A stretch of DNA of 64,000 bases from Congeria kusceri (lineage: Eukaryota; Mollusca; Bivalvia; Myida; Dreissenidae): positions 25,044,364 to 25,108,363 of the forward strand of contig CM051028.1 in the NCBI GenBank assembly GCA_027627225.1, in the 5' to 3' direction. Below, piece by piece: positions 34,811 to 46,045 of the stretch. A model generated the notes under the pieces. It saw only the letters and a list, made by a program, of their open reading frames with translations. It was not told the DNA's origin and searched no databases. A program made the position numbers and the translations under genes. Every line of letters begins with the position of its first letter. Within the stretch, counting starts at the first letter, position 1.

Positions 34811-36130
34811 TTAATATACATTTTTTCGACTACTACAATGTAATCGCATTCGGAAGGCTCTGTACACATAAACAGCCAGATTTTTGATATCATTAACGTT
34901 TTTGGATGCAAATAATTCAATAGTTTTAAACATACTTGGGTGGCGATGATAGTATGATGGAATATACTTATGTCTAAGATCAGAGTAAATATTACAGTAA
35001 AAAAGAAAGTGAAAGTCGTCTTCTAGGATGTTGCAATTTGGACAAGTCCTACTAGCTCTTTCCGTGTTGTTCCATCTACCGGTTTCTATGTTAAGTCTAT
35101 AGGATGATAACCTTAGCTTGCTCAGAGCTGTTCTGTAGGTTTCCATATTAACCCAAGATATATAAAACTGATATTCAAACTGAAATATACTGTTATAAAA
35201 TGAAGCTCTAGAGGAATCATTTATCACGCCACTAACACTATGTTTGAAGTTGTCAGAAATCCTCTGTTTTAAAAGTACCATACACATTTGAGGGTCACCA
35301 ACACCTTGGGATAACCAAACATGATAGAAACCTAATTAACTTAATATCGCCTTAACTTGTTTAGCCCAGCTATGTTTTAAAGGATTTATTTTGAAATCAT
35401 CTAACTTGTAAATAACACTAATGTATTTATGCTCAGGTGCGCCTTTTTCCTGATACCAATATTTAATCATGTTTAACGTACTAAGTATTAAAATATCAAA
35501 TCTACCCGTCTCATATAATATGAAATCGTTCTGTGTACTAGTTTTCACAGATAAAGTATATATTAAAAATTGTGTATGTATTCTTTCCATATGTATTCGT
35601 TTTATTGAACCCCATATTTCTGAACCATACAGTAAAATAGGCATAATTAATTTATCAAAAAGTTCAATTTTGTGACTGGAATTTATTATCACGAATTTGC
35701 ATAAAATGTAATATTTTCTTAATTTAAATAACGCATTTTTGTGCCTGTTCAGTTAGCCTTTTTGATGCCTGCATAAATTACCGCCCCCCCCCCCCCCCTC
35801 CCACCGCCCAATATTCACAAAGTATATTCATGCTATTTTGTAGTTCAACGGCAGAATTAGCAAATATGACAATATCGTCTGCATGCAAAAGTAAGAAAAA
35901 TGTAAGCGCCCCTTTAAGGTACAACGTATCTTATAAGTCGTTTATATAAAGAAAAAATATTATCGGTGCTTTCACCTTGTCTTCGACCTAAATAACTTTC
36001 AAAAGCTGTTCCTATATAAATATGTGTGTGTGTATTTGTTTTCGATTTTAACTCGAAAATTGTAGTTCTTCGTGGCAAAAAAGGCGCCGACAAAATATCA
36101 TTTCTTATTGATAAAGAAACAGGTACGTCA
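34811..36130 (-). pseudogene. second LINE, RT and C-terminal region, unit copy 1
   Basis: In order on the minus strand: YLGRRQGES and SLYINDL, one stop, LLHADDIVIFANSAVELQN (catalytic ADD box), a run of about 17 G that breaks the frame, MPILLYGSEIWGSIKR (35692-35336), then a frame at 35287-34811 with RTCPNCNILEDDFHFLFYC, the Cys/His finger-like end found in CR1/Jockey-like and related LINEs. The two long C-terminal frames are intact but separated by a short gap. Confidence 0.8.
35783..35800 (+). repeat. poly-C tract, unit copy 1
   Basis: About 17 C inside the second LINE's RT region. Equivalent tracts occur at about 44663-44679 and 53550-53566. Confidence 0.9.
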
Positions 36131-36689
36131 ACGCTATCATAATCTATAAACTATGCCTTTTCTACAAAATAATATACAGAAAACCTGTCAACAAATACAC
36201 CTGTGCATAACGACATTATGATTATAACTGTTACACACCAGCTATTTCGAGTAGTCGGGCCCCTATCTCCTAGCAGATTTGTCGTTCGTTACCCTCACCA
36301 TAAACCTCTGCAACGGTCTCAATGACAAGAACCTTGTCAAAACGGAAAAAAATGTATTTAACGCACATGAAAGTTTATTGTAAGGACCACAAGCATAGAA
36401 ATAAAGAAAACATGTTGTTTTTTGAATTATCATAAATGGGGAAAAAAAATAATGTTGATTCCTATTATTAGAACTATGTTTATGCCCATGTACGCAGATG
36501 CAATCTGTTCGCAGATGTAAACAAAATGGACAGAGTGGATTGTGCGTTGCGTCTGAATGTTATGATCATGGGACTAAAGCCACGGGTATGAGTTTGGACT
36601 ATTTTCCGAAACAAATTGAATGTAGCCGGTGTGCAAGAAATTGACCTGGTCTCAGTAAAGAATGTATGTAGTGGGATTTAAAAATTAAT

Positions 36690-36863
36690 CCTAACAATTG
36701 CAAGGGGATAACTCTGCTTAATAACCTAGGTAAACTATTTACTGGCGTTTATACTAGGCGCGTTGAGAATTGGGCCCACGGAAATAAGATACAGACTTAT
36801 GTTTATTTTGGTATTCGCCATGGTGTAAGCAGAGAAGATGCCATTTGTGTCTTACATTGTTAA
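36690..36863 (+). pseudogene. plus-strand LINE RT scrap, unit copy 1
   Basis: Encodes PNNCKGITLLNNLGKLFTGV and then YFGIRHGVSREDAICVLHC before a stop. These correspond to the NYRGITLLS..GKLF and QFGFRxxxSTxDAIFVLxxL motifs of LINE reverse transcriptases. Opposite strand to the neighbouring LINE, so a separate, very short insertion remnant. Confidence 0.75.
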
Positions 36864-37162
36864 GATGAATAATATGTTATCACAAAACTTCGTATGCATT
36901 GCGCATTTATAGAATGTGATTCCTTGTACCGAAATGCCTTCTGGTTTAAACAATTCAACATAGGTCTCAATGGTAAGCTACTGTCAATTTTATTCTACAG
37001 TCCAATCTTGCAAAAAAGTATACATGTTTAATGTAACATTAATTATAAGACATATGTTTGAAAACAACATTTTAAAGCAATATTTAATTAATAATTAATA
37101 AATTATCTAGTCAGCCTATGCTTGTCACATTATTGAACATTGACAGATCTGTAGCCCTCGCT

Positions 37163-40100
37163 TTATTTGTCGCATCCATTTCCATCGGCATGAATCAGTT
37201 TGAACTCAATCTTATCTCCAGGCTGTGGGACATATGCACTAACTCCTTTAAAATATATTGAATAATGTTTACGCAACGATATAATCACGTACATATGTTT
37301 ATGACACACTTTCAAAGTACTATATGCAATCAATATAGTAGTGTAAAACGCAGCAATGCATTCACATATAGCGAACGTAAAACAGTTTATTTGTACCTTT
37401 GTTGAGTCGTTCTCCTTTGTTGGAGATGAGCCAATATGTTTTATCCTGGTCGTAAAGTCCTTCAGCGGTCAAGAATTTGTTCACAAAATAGCCCATACCT
37501 GAGAAGTATGTAACCGTGAACCTGTCAACGCAAAACGGAACCACATGTCATTGGTAATAAATAAGATAAGGACGTTCAAACATTTGCATATTCCAAATAG
37601 ACGCAATTTTTAACATAGTTGCCTTTTCATGCAGTAAAGCAAATGGGGATATTTATGGAAATACTCTTTTCTCCATGTGACATGGCAATTAAAACATTAT
37701 ATAAATGTGTGGCTTCTAAGGGATGTCAGATTTATTTAAATTACATAAAAGTGGTAAATCAGAAACGTGTTTTCAGCTGTACAGTGTGTACAACAATGGT
37801 GTAGAGAATAAAAAAAAACAACGTAACAAGACATCTTTATTGCGTTCCGACATTTTTGTTGCTATTGTAACTTGAATGAAATTCAAATAGCTTTATATGA
37901 ATTACAGAAAGTACGACTGTATGCAGTTGTGATCATTACTTAAACTCTTTCGGCTTGCAATCAGCTGCTTCCTCCATGTAGTGTATCAAGAATTCGTGAG
38001 GTCGAATTCGACATGTAATACTGTTGGCGAAGTATGGCTCCTTCAGATCGTTGATCACTCTCATTTCAAAACTGTAAGACAATTGAGAAATATATTGATA
38101 TATAATGGGGGATATAAACACGAGTTATTATGATTATTTATTTGTACATACGACGACAGTAAAACAGTTACTAAACATTGTTTTTTAAAGAAGTTAAACA
38201 CCCGCATATTATTTGCATGAAATTGTGGAGAGATGTGTTCTTCTGTCGATCAACCTTGAATTTGAAACATTAAGGATGGGAAAAGGTAGCTGCTAAAACT
38301 AAAAAGCACAGTGTCAGTTGCTAGGCTTTATCTAATGGATGCTGCAACACCCAAAAAAAGTGGTTTAGTTTATTTTATTTTAATTTCCCTGGTAAATTTA
38401 GGAATGCAAATGACCATAATGCAATTAATGATAACCCTCCAATAAACATGTGGTGTAGTGTTAAGTTGGATTTGTACTTTTCTTATTAAAATAAAGATTC
38501 AAGTAGGACAAAATGAATATATCAGGCCACCTGTATTTCTATCGGTTAGTAAGAGAACACGAGTGGTTAGATACATGTAAATCATTGTGTATCCCTTCTT
38601 AGTCCATTCAAAAGTAGTGCCTATTACTAAAGAGTTCCTTTTCATTTCTAATATAAAAGCCATTTAGCAATCTCAGACATGTCTTTTGTGGTAATTTCTT
38701 ATATCTCATGTAGGTCTGGAACATTTGGGTGCATTTCATTGGAGGCTAACTTGCAAAGTGAACTTTTGGGGTGTGTTGACTCTGGAATGGGGCTTTTGTC
38801 GAAATATGACTGCCGAAACCCTGTTTTCTGCCGGTGTCTGCATTCAGGTGAAATGCATTTTCTTAGCAGTAACATGACATATCATTTTTATTGCACTTTT
38901 TGGAAGAGGATGGATTCATCTTTAAATTCATACGAGGCTTGCACAATCTGAAGTAAAGGAAAGGCTAGAAAAATGCTTGGAAAGTTTGCCGTTTGTATAA
39001 TGGGACCCTATGGCAATTGGAATTGTTGGTATCTAACCTAGTGGAAAAGGGCCAACGCATTTACCATCCCAAAGTGACCAATACAAAGGAAAATATTAAG
39101 TAGGTTTTATTTCATCATCTAGCTAAATGTCTGCAACAGACTTGCTTCTTTACATGTTCATAATTTGGGAAGAGGTTTAAATTGTGTTGACCACGTAAAG
39201 AATACATGTGATGAGCATTTTCGAAGCATTTTTGGTCAAATGTAGTTAAGATGCTTCTCGGGTGCTAACCAAATCATGAGATAATAACCATTGGAAACAC
39301 GTAAGGTTTCCACATGTATGTGCTGTATGCGTATGTGTGCTCTGGTCTCGGGTTCTATCGACAGGTAAATCCTGTTCGTGGCTAATTATTAGGTAGTACA
39401 TCAAGAGGCTATAACAACGGGCAGTCAAGGGTATCAACCCGGGGTGGAATGTTTAATATTAGCGCCCTCTATAGTGAATAAATGATAAAAAGAAAAGGAT
39501 ATTTAAAGGACCTGTTCACAGATTGACGAATTGACAATTTTCTAACTTTTTGTCACAGATTACACAAATAAAAGAATTGTGTACATAAAGGAGCGAAATA
39601 ACAAGTACATGGAAATATACTATAAATACCGTTTTGTTAACTAGTAATCATCAGTTGAAATTGATAAAATTATAAAGCGTTTGTAACGCTTAACGATGGA
39701 ATTATTTGGAGTATCTCTGTTGTTTTCGTTAAAATTGTTGACAACACGTGGATCACTTACATAAAGTAGAAAATGCAGCCATGATATAGAAATCGGAATA
39801 GCCGAATGGTTAGGGCGTTAGCATTTTGATCCGGAGGTCTGACGTTCGAAACTTTTTCTTGTTATTATACTTGAGCTCTTTAGTTCCGATGCTTAAATCT
39901 GTCATGTTAAGACATTTATTGGCATACTTCAAAATGCGAAAATCTGTGAACAACTCGATTTAATCATATTGAAAGCCGAAGATGCTTTAAAATTGGACTT
40001 TTATTGCATTATGAGGACCCCAGTTATGTTTCTCATGCAATAAATTAATATCAGGACAGGCACACGCATATGTACATGTAGAACAAACAATAGAAAATAA

Positions 40101-40348
40101 ATTGGCACGACAAGAGTTGCAGGTCATTTTATGCAGCACCTTATCAATACACAAGTTTTTGCACTAGTGTGGTTTAACCTAAACAAGCGGAAGATAAATG
40201 TTGATCTATGCCTCATCTCTCACACCTTTAGATTCAGTTTTTTAATGATTAAATTAATTGTAAGCTTACTTTATTGGTTCAAACGTTAGGCAATTGCTGA
40301 GAAATATTTCAAAGTCGTATAAAGTGGCATTTTGTCCTGGTTCAACGT
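37163..40348 (-). CDS. transcobalamin-like (DUF4430) gene, unit copy 1
   Basis: The exons are 40348-40270 (weak acceptor AACCAAG), 38071-37940, 37521-37397 and 37245-37163, with the stop at 37165-37163. Donors are AAA|GTAAGC, TTTAA|GTAATG and AAAG|GTACAA; acceptors CTTACAG, GTTGACAG and TTTAAAG. All phases agree (AA|T, AA|G, G|GA). Encoded pieces are EPGQNATLYDFEIFL; FEMRVINDLKEPYFANS with HYMEEAADCKPKEF; FTVTYFSGMGYFVNKFL with DQDKTYWLISNKG; and GVSAYVPQPGDKIEFKL. This is a full beta-domain of the transcobalamin / intrinsic factor C-terminus, where the TYW core and the following Val-Pro strand are hallmarks. No helical barrel or signal peptide was found upstream within the unit, so a first exon is missing or unrecognised. 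AATAAA overlaps the stop codon. Cobalamin binding is not shown by sequence. Confidence 0.75.
38072..39507. other. unit interior (intron 1 of the DUF4430 gene), no further gene
   Basis: A plus-strand frame of 90 codons at 38679-38951 (FCRCLHSGEMHFLSS) is preserved in all units (47562-47834, 56448-56720). It has no recognisable domain and lies in the intron on the opposite strand. Nearby phrases (GGGACCCTATGGCAATTGGA) look like interspersed-repeat sequence. Confidence 0.3.
39508..39955 (+). mobile_element. tRNA-like SINE with inverted ends, unit copy 1
   Basis: The ends GGACCTGTTCACAGATT and AATCTGTGAACAACTC are imperfect inverse copies. Inside, 39795-39860 reads GGAATAGCCGAATGGTTAGG (A box) with an anticodon-like TTTTGAT and GACGTTCGAAAC (B box). 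This combines a Pol III tRNA-like promoter with TIR-like ends. Lies in the first intron of the DUF4430 gene on the opposite strand. Confidence 0.7.
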
Positions 40349-41714
40349 CTTGGTTTCAATTTTGATTTTATGTTCTGCTTTGATTAATGTGTCATTTAGA
40401 TGCTCAATTAGATGCAACATTTTTAATCGTTTCGCTAGCTTCATTGAATTTATATTTTAAAAAAAGCATTTGACATTAAAAATCATAGTTACTACATTAA
40501 CAGCTAACTAGAATGGGGGGATCCGAATGCAGACCAGTAAAAGCAAATCATGCAAACATCTGTCACTGATTAATGTTCAATAATGGAAGACAATACCGAA
40601 GGACCAGCTTAACAGGGTGAAGCTAAATATGCTAGATACGCTACTAGTGCGCCTTCGCGTATTGAAATTCAAGACATGCTCTATTTTATGTTCGTCTGAA
40701 TTATGTGTACTTAAAATGAAATTTGCAAAATATCAACTGGCTTGATAAACGTTCCTAGACGAAATTTTGTAGACAATTGATAAATGCTTTCTTCGCATAC
40801 GCATACTTTAAATTACTTGAAATACAAGTCATGTCTTTAAATATAGCTATTTCTCTGCTGATAATTTGACGACGGCCTAATATTTTCAAATTTCAAACAA
40901 ATTCACCACAGCGTCAATATTTAATGTCGAGAATACGTCGAAGAATAAATATAATGAATAAAGATAATGATCTATATGATACATGTGAATAAGCAAATAA
41001 AACTAATGTACAGTAACTCAAAGTGCAAGATGTTCAAATAAAAATATCGAAAAACTGCTAATAATTTAGCAATTTTATCGTCTGTTGCGGTCGGGACAAA
41101 CTGCATGGAAGCCGTGCGGACACCGCACGTATTTGACACAAATCTTGTCGTAAACTCGCCGTACGGACGCCGCAACCCTGTTTGACCGAGGTTCAATTCA
41201 AGCAATATAACGCGTTCATTAATTGACAACTTTATTTTACCTATGTTTGTCTGTAGCTCTTTTTCTTAATATCCAATTTAATAAGCACATCTCAAGTGTT
41301 GGAAATGTCAAGATATCAACTATAATTAAGACTTGTGTTTAGACTAATTACAGTTACTGTGCTGATTACATGGTATTTAAAAATGTATAAACCAGTCGTT
41401 TTAAATGTTAAGGTCATGCGACAAAATAGGCTACAACAAATTGTTCACGTGGTTGACGGGATTAAGGCACTATATTATCCCAATTTTCGAAAACAATAGT
41501 TTGAAAAATGATCTGCACCGGCACGATTTAAAAACGGAAATCGTTTGAACTACAATATATTTGCGTGTATAGCTAAATAAACATACAATTTGTAATCGCT
41601 TATTTGGATGTGTAGATTATGATTCGCGTATATCGTCCAGTGTACAGTTGTTAATATGAATAAAAATGGAAAGCAGACCCTAAACAAAAATGTTGCTATA
41701 AATGCAAATGAAAC
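40349..41714. other. unit spacer upstream of the DUF4430 gene, copy 1
   Basis: A minus frame at 41229-40972 includes RRPYGEFTTRFVSNTCG from a CGTACGG-rich stretch. The equivalent in copy 3 is broken at its start by a one-base insertion, so it is not treated as coding. No signal-peptide exon or promoter element was recognised. The same holds for 49232-50597 and 58133-59503. Confidence 0.4.
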
Positions 41715-41739
41715 ATAACTGAGTTAAGTTCTAATTCCG

Positions 41740-42770
41740 AGTATGTACAAGCATTTGATTTATATGATTCATAGAAAATTACTTCTTGATATAAAATGAT
41801 TTCTATGTTACTAAAGTGTTTTCTGTCAATGTTAAGAGAAGATATATTTTGTCTACTTTGTCTTGATTTTTCTTGAATAAGAATATATGAGGCGCGTCGT
41901 GGGAAAACCGGTCTTAATGCATGTGTGTTTTCCGTATCTTTTGAAAGAATGTTTTTTAACTCGGTTTTAAGAAGGTGCAATGTCTTTTGGCGTTCACGCG
42001 ATTTGTTTTTTGAGTATTTTATGGACATTTTTTTTAACTTCACATTTAAATATTTCCCAGACAGTTTGTTTACTATTTATTTGTAACTGTAAGCATTTTT
42101 TTATATAATTTTTCAACTTTACTACAATATTCGGGTTTGTTTAAAATTGATTTATTTAATTTCCAAAAACCCGGACTACGTTTAGATGGGGTTTTAATTT
42201 TGATAGATATGGCCATATGATCGGTCGATTGAATAATTGCGGGTCTAATATATCACTTGAATGGACAAGGGGAATACTATTACTATCTATAAGCCAAACA
42301 TCTATACGGCTCTTATCAGTTCGAGTTTTCCTTCGCCATGTAAATAGATTTTTGGTTGGATTTAAATATCGCCATATATCAGTAAGATTGTTTTTTCGTT
42401 TTAGATAAGATAAATTAGCATTACATTTTGCTTCACATCGTGAAGAGGATACTCTACCACGTTTGTCGTTTATATCATTAAAATCTCCACCCATAATTTT
42501 TATACCTTGTGATTGTTCGTTTTATAAATTTGAAATAGTTTCGAAAAAAATGTTGCGTTGTTTTTTGTCATTTGGTGCATAAATATAAAGTAATGATAAT
42601 ATACTGTTTTGTATTTCAAAATTCATTAAAATGTATCTCCCATTTTTGTCTGTGTAACTATCAATGACTGCAGGGATTTTCTAATGAAAATTGACGCTCC
42701 ATTGCTATTGTGTTCTCCGTATGAGTGGTAAAGATCCCACTCCGAAAACTCTTCTAGCAAACATTTATTT
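41740..42770 (-). pseudogene. LINE endonuclease piece, copy 2 (RT lost)
   Basis: Duplicate of the endonuclease half of the Tx1/L1-like LINE, with GGDFNDINDKRG and SRIDVWLIDSN. It stops at the unit junction at 41719, so no RT follows. An extra frame break is present near 42521, where copies 1 and 3 keep TTTAATAAA. Confidence 0.85.
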
Positions 42771-42787
42771 AGATCTCCTGTAAACAT

Positions 42788-43185
42788 TAAGTAATTAAAG
42801 TAGATATCAGAGTCGTTATTTTGTAAACATTTAGTAATCGAAGTAGATACAAGAGTCCATATTCTGTATGCAAAAAGTACTTAAAGTAGATACCAGTGCA
42901 AACTAAAACGGTATTCGGAAAACATTAAGTAATTGAAGTAGATACTAGAAACACTTGAGTCCTTATTGTATTATGTATCACAGAAATAGTTAATGTAGAC
43001 ACCAGAGACAAATGTGCCGGTATTCTCCATGCGGAAAGTAATTGAAGTAGATATAAGAGAATCTTGAGTCCGTATTCTGTATTTTTAGTAATTAAAGTAG
43101 ATATCAGAAAAACATGAGCTAGTATTCTGTATGCAAGTAACAGTTGAAGTAGATACAAGAGAAATCGTAGTCAGTATTCTTTTTG
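42788..43185 (+). repeat. minisatellite, unit copy 2
   Basis: Same array as at 33905, with private substitutions (CACCAGAGACAAATGTGCCG at about 43000). Confidence 0.8.
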
Positions 43186-43690
43186 CAGAAAGTACAAGAA
43201 AGTATTGTATACATATAGCAAGTGCTTTGCAGAACCCTAGATAGTTATTATGGCTGTTATCATGTATTATATGAGGTTTAAATGTGCAATAAGAAGAAGA
43301 AGTATTAATTCAGATCCGATACAACATACAAGCGTATAATGCATTAGGTGAAAATAACCAATGAGCATTAATAAGCGGTTTACATAGCATAAAATAGCAT
43401 ACAATAGTCAATGTCGTCAAATAGACACATACATCACACAATTCACATAAAATCGTAAATGTTCAACGGGTATATCACAATCAATTTACTTTTGCAATGT
43501 GTAACATAAACATTAACATACATTAACAAATAAGACTTCCAATACATATATTGTGAGTATAAATTGCTTTGTATGAGTTCAGTTCTTAAATTAGTTTAAT
43601 AATTATTAAACGACAATTTGAAATGATACGTCCGATACTTTTTAATATAAATGATATGTTTCTAAAACTTGTTAATTAATTTTAACATAT

Positions 43691-45013
43691 TTAATATAAA
43701 TTTTTTCGACTACTACAATGTAATCGCATTCTGAAGGCTCTGTACACATAAACAGCCAGATTTTTGATATCATTAACGTTTTTGGATGCAAATAATTCAA
43801 TAGTTTTAAACATACTTGGGTGGCGATGATAGTATGATGGAATATACTTATGTCTAAGATCAGAGTAAATATTACAGTAAAAAAGAAAGTGAAAGTCGTC
43901 TTCTAGGATGTTGCAATTTGGACAAGTCCTACTAGCTCTTTCCGTGTTGTTCCATCTACCGGTTTCTATGTTAAGTCTATAGGATGATAACCTTTGCTTG
44001 CTCAGAGCTGTTCTGTAGTTTTCCATATTAACCCAAGATATATAAAACTGATATTCAAACTGAAATATACTGTTATAAAATGAAGCTCTAGAGGAATCAT
44101 TTATCACGCCACTAACACTATGTTTGAAGTTGTCAGAAATCCTCTGTTTTAAAAGTACCATACAAATTTGAGGGTCACCAACACCTTGGGATAACCAAAC
44201 ATGATAGAAACCTAATTAACTTAATATCGCCTTAACTTGTTTAGCCCAGCTATGTTTTAAAGGATTTATTTTGAAATCATCTAACTTGTAAATAACACTA
44301 ATGTATTTATGCTCAGGTGCGCCTTTTTCCTGATACCAATATTTAATCATGTTTAACGTACTAAGTATTAAAATATCAAATCTACCCGTCTCAGATAATA
44401 TGAAATCGTTCTGTGTACTAGTTTTCACAGATAAAGTATATATTAAAAATTGTGTATGTATTCTTTCCATATGTATTCGTTTTATTGAACCCCATATTTC
44501 TGAACCATACAGTAAAATAGGCATAATTAATTTATCAAAATGTTCAATTTTGTGACTCGAATTTATTATCACGAATTTGCATAAAATGTAATATTTTCTT
44601 AATTTAAATAACGCATTTTTGTGCCTGTTCAGTTAGCCTTTTTGATGCCTGCATAAATTACCGCCCCCCCCCCCCCCCCATCCCACCGCCCAATATTCAC
44701 AAAGTATATTCATGCTATTTTGCAGTTCAACGGCAGAATTAGCAAATATGACAATATCGTCTGCATGCAAAAGTAAGAAAAATGTAAGCGCCCCTTTAAG
44801 GTACAACGTATCTTTTAAGTCGTTTATATAAAGAAAAAATATTATCGGTGCTTTCACCTTGTCTGCGACCTAAATAACTTTCAAAAGCTGTTCCTATATA
44901 AATATGTGTGTGTGTATTTGTTTTCGATTTTAACTCGAAAATTGTAGTTCTTCGTGGCAAAAAAGGCGCCGACAAAATATCATTTCTTATTGATAAAGAA
45001 ACAGGTACGTCAA
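43691..45013 (-). pseudogene. second LINE, unit copy 2
   Basis: Same structure. Here the frame through INDLKDTLYLKG and the ADD box stays open into the poly-G run (Gly tract at 44857-44633), because a base change replaces the stop seen in copies 1 and 3. Confidence 0.8.
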
Positions 45014-45571
45014 CGCTATCATAATCTATAAACTATGCCTTTTCTACGAAATAATATACAGAAAACCTGTCAACAAATACACCTGTGCATAACGACATTA
45101 TGATTATAACTGTTACACACCAGCTATTTCGAGTAGTCGGGCCCCTATCTCCTAGCAGATTTGTCGTTCGTTACCCTCACCATAAACCTCTGCAACGGTC
45201 TCAATGACAAGAACCTTGTCAAAAAGGAAAAAAATGTATTTAACGCACATGAAAGTTGATTGTAAGGACCACAAGCATAGAAATAAAGAAAACATGTTTT
45301 TTTTTTAATTATCATAAATGGGGAAAAAAAATAATGTTGATTCCTATTATTAGAACTATGTTTATGCCCATGTACGCAGATGCAATCTGTTCGCAGATGT
45401 AAACAAAACGGACAGAGTGGATTGTGCGTTGCGTCTGAATGTTATGATCATGGAACTAAAGCCACGGGTATGAGTTGGGACTATTTTCCGAAACAAATGG
45501 AATGTAGCCGGTGTGCAAGAAATTGATCTGGTCTCAGTAAAGAATGTATGTAGTGGGATTTAAAAATTAAT

Positions 45572-45745
45572 CCTAACAATTGCAAGGGGATAACTCTGCT
45601 TAACAACCTAGGTAAACTATTTACTAGCGTTTATACTAGGCGCGTTGAGAATTGGGCCCACGGAAATAAGATACAGACTTATGTTTATTTTGGTATTCGC
45701 CATGGTGTAAGCAGAGAAGATGCCATTTGTGTCTTACATTGTTAA
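45572..45745 (+). pseudogene. plus-strand LINE RT scrap, unit copy 2
   Basis: Copy of the fragment at 36690-36863. Substitutions give LTSVYTRR in place of FTGVYTRR-type wording (TAGCGTT for TGGCGTT). Confidence 0.7.
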
Positions 45746-46045
45746 GATGAATAATATGTTATCACAAAACTTCGTATGCATTGCGCATTTATAGAATGTG
45801 ATTCCTTGTACCGAAATGCCTTCTGGTTTAAACAATTCAACATAGGTCTCAATGGTAAGCTACTGTCAATTTTATTCTACAGTCCAATCTTGCAAAAAAG
45901 TATACATGTTTAATGTAACATTAATTATAAGTCATATGTTTGAAAAACAACATTTTAAAGCAATATTTAATTAATAATTAATAAATTATCTAGTCAGCCT
46001 ATGCTTGTCACATTATTGAACATTGACAGATCTGTAGCCCTCGCT

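Larger units (their letters stand above)
32832..41714. repeat. tandem unit, copy 1 (8883 bp)
   Basis: First of three head-to-tail units. The start ATAACTGAGTTAAG continues leftward into the LINE RT only in this copy, so this is the left edge. Contents from left to right: LINE endonuclease piece, minisatellite, second LINE, plus-strand RT scrap, DUF4430 gene, tRNA-like SINE, AT-rich spacer. Confidence 0.95.

Noticed and set aside
38679..38951. 90-codon plus frame conserved in all three units
   Set aside because: Conservation is explained by the recent duplication. It lies in an intron on the other strand and has no recognisable domain.
40301..40470. Alternative minus frame KLAKRLKMLHLIEHLNDTL across the first DUF4430 exon
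   Set aside because: It ends in a stop 30 bases before the GTAAGC donor, while the overlapping frame EPGQNATLYDFEIFL joins the next exon in phase.
40972..41229. 85-codon minus frame (RRPYGEFTTRF...) present in all units, considered as a first exon of the DUF4430 gene
   Set aside because: It lies in CGTACGG-rich repeat-like sequence, has no signal peptide, and its 5' part is frameshifted in copy 3.
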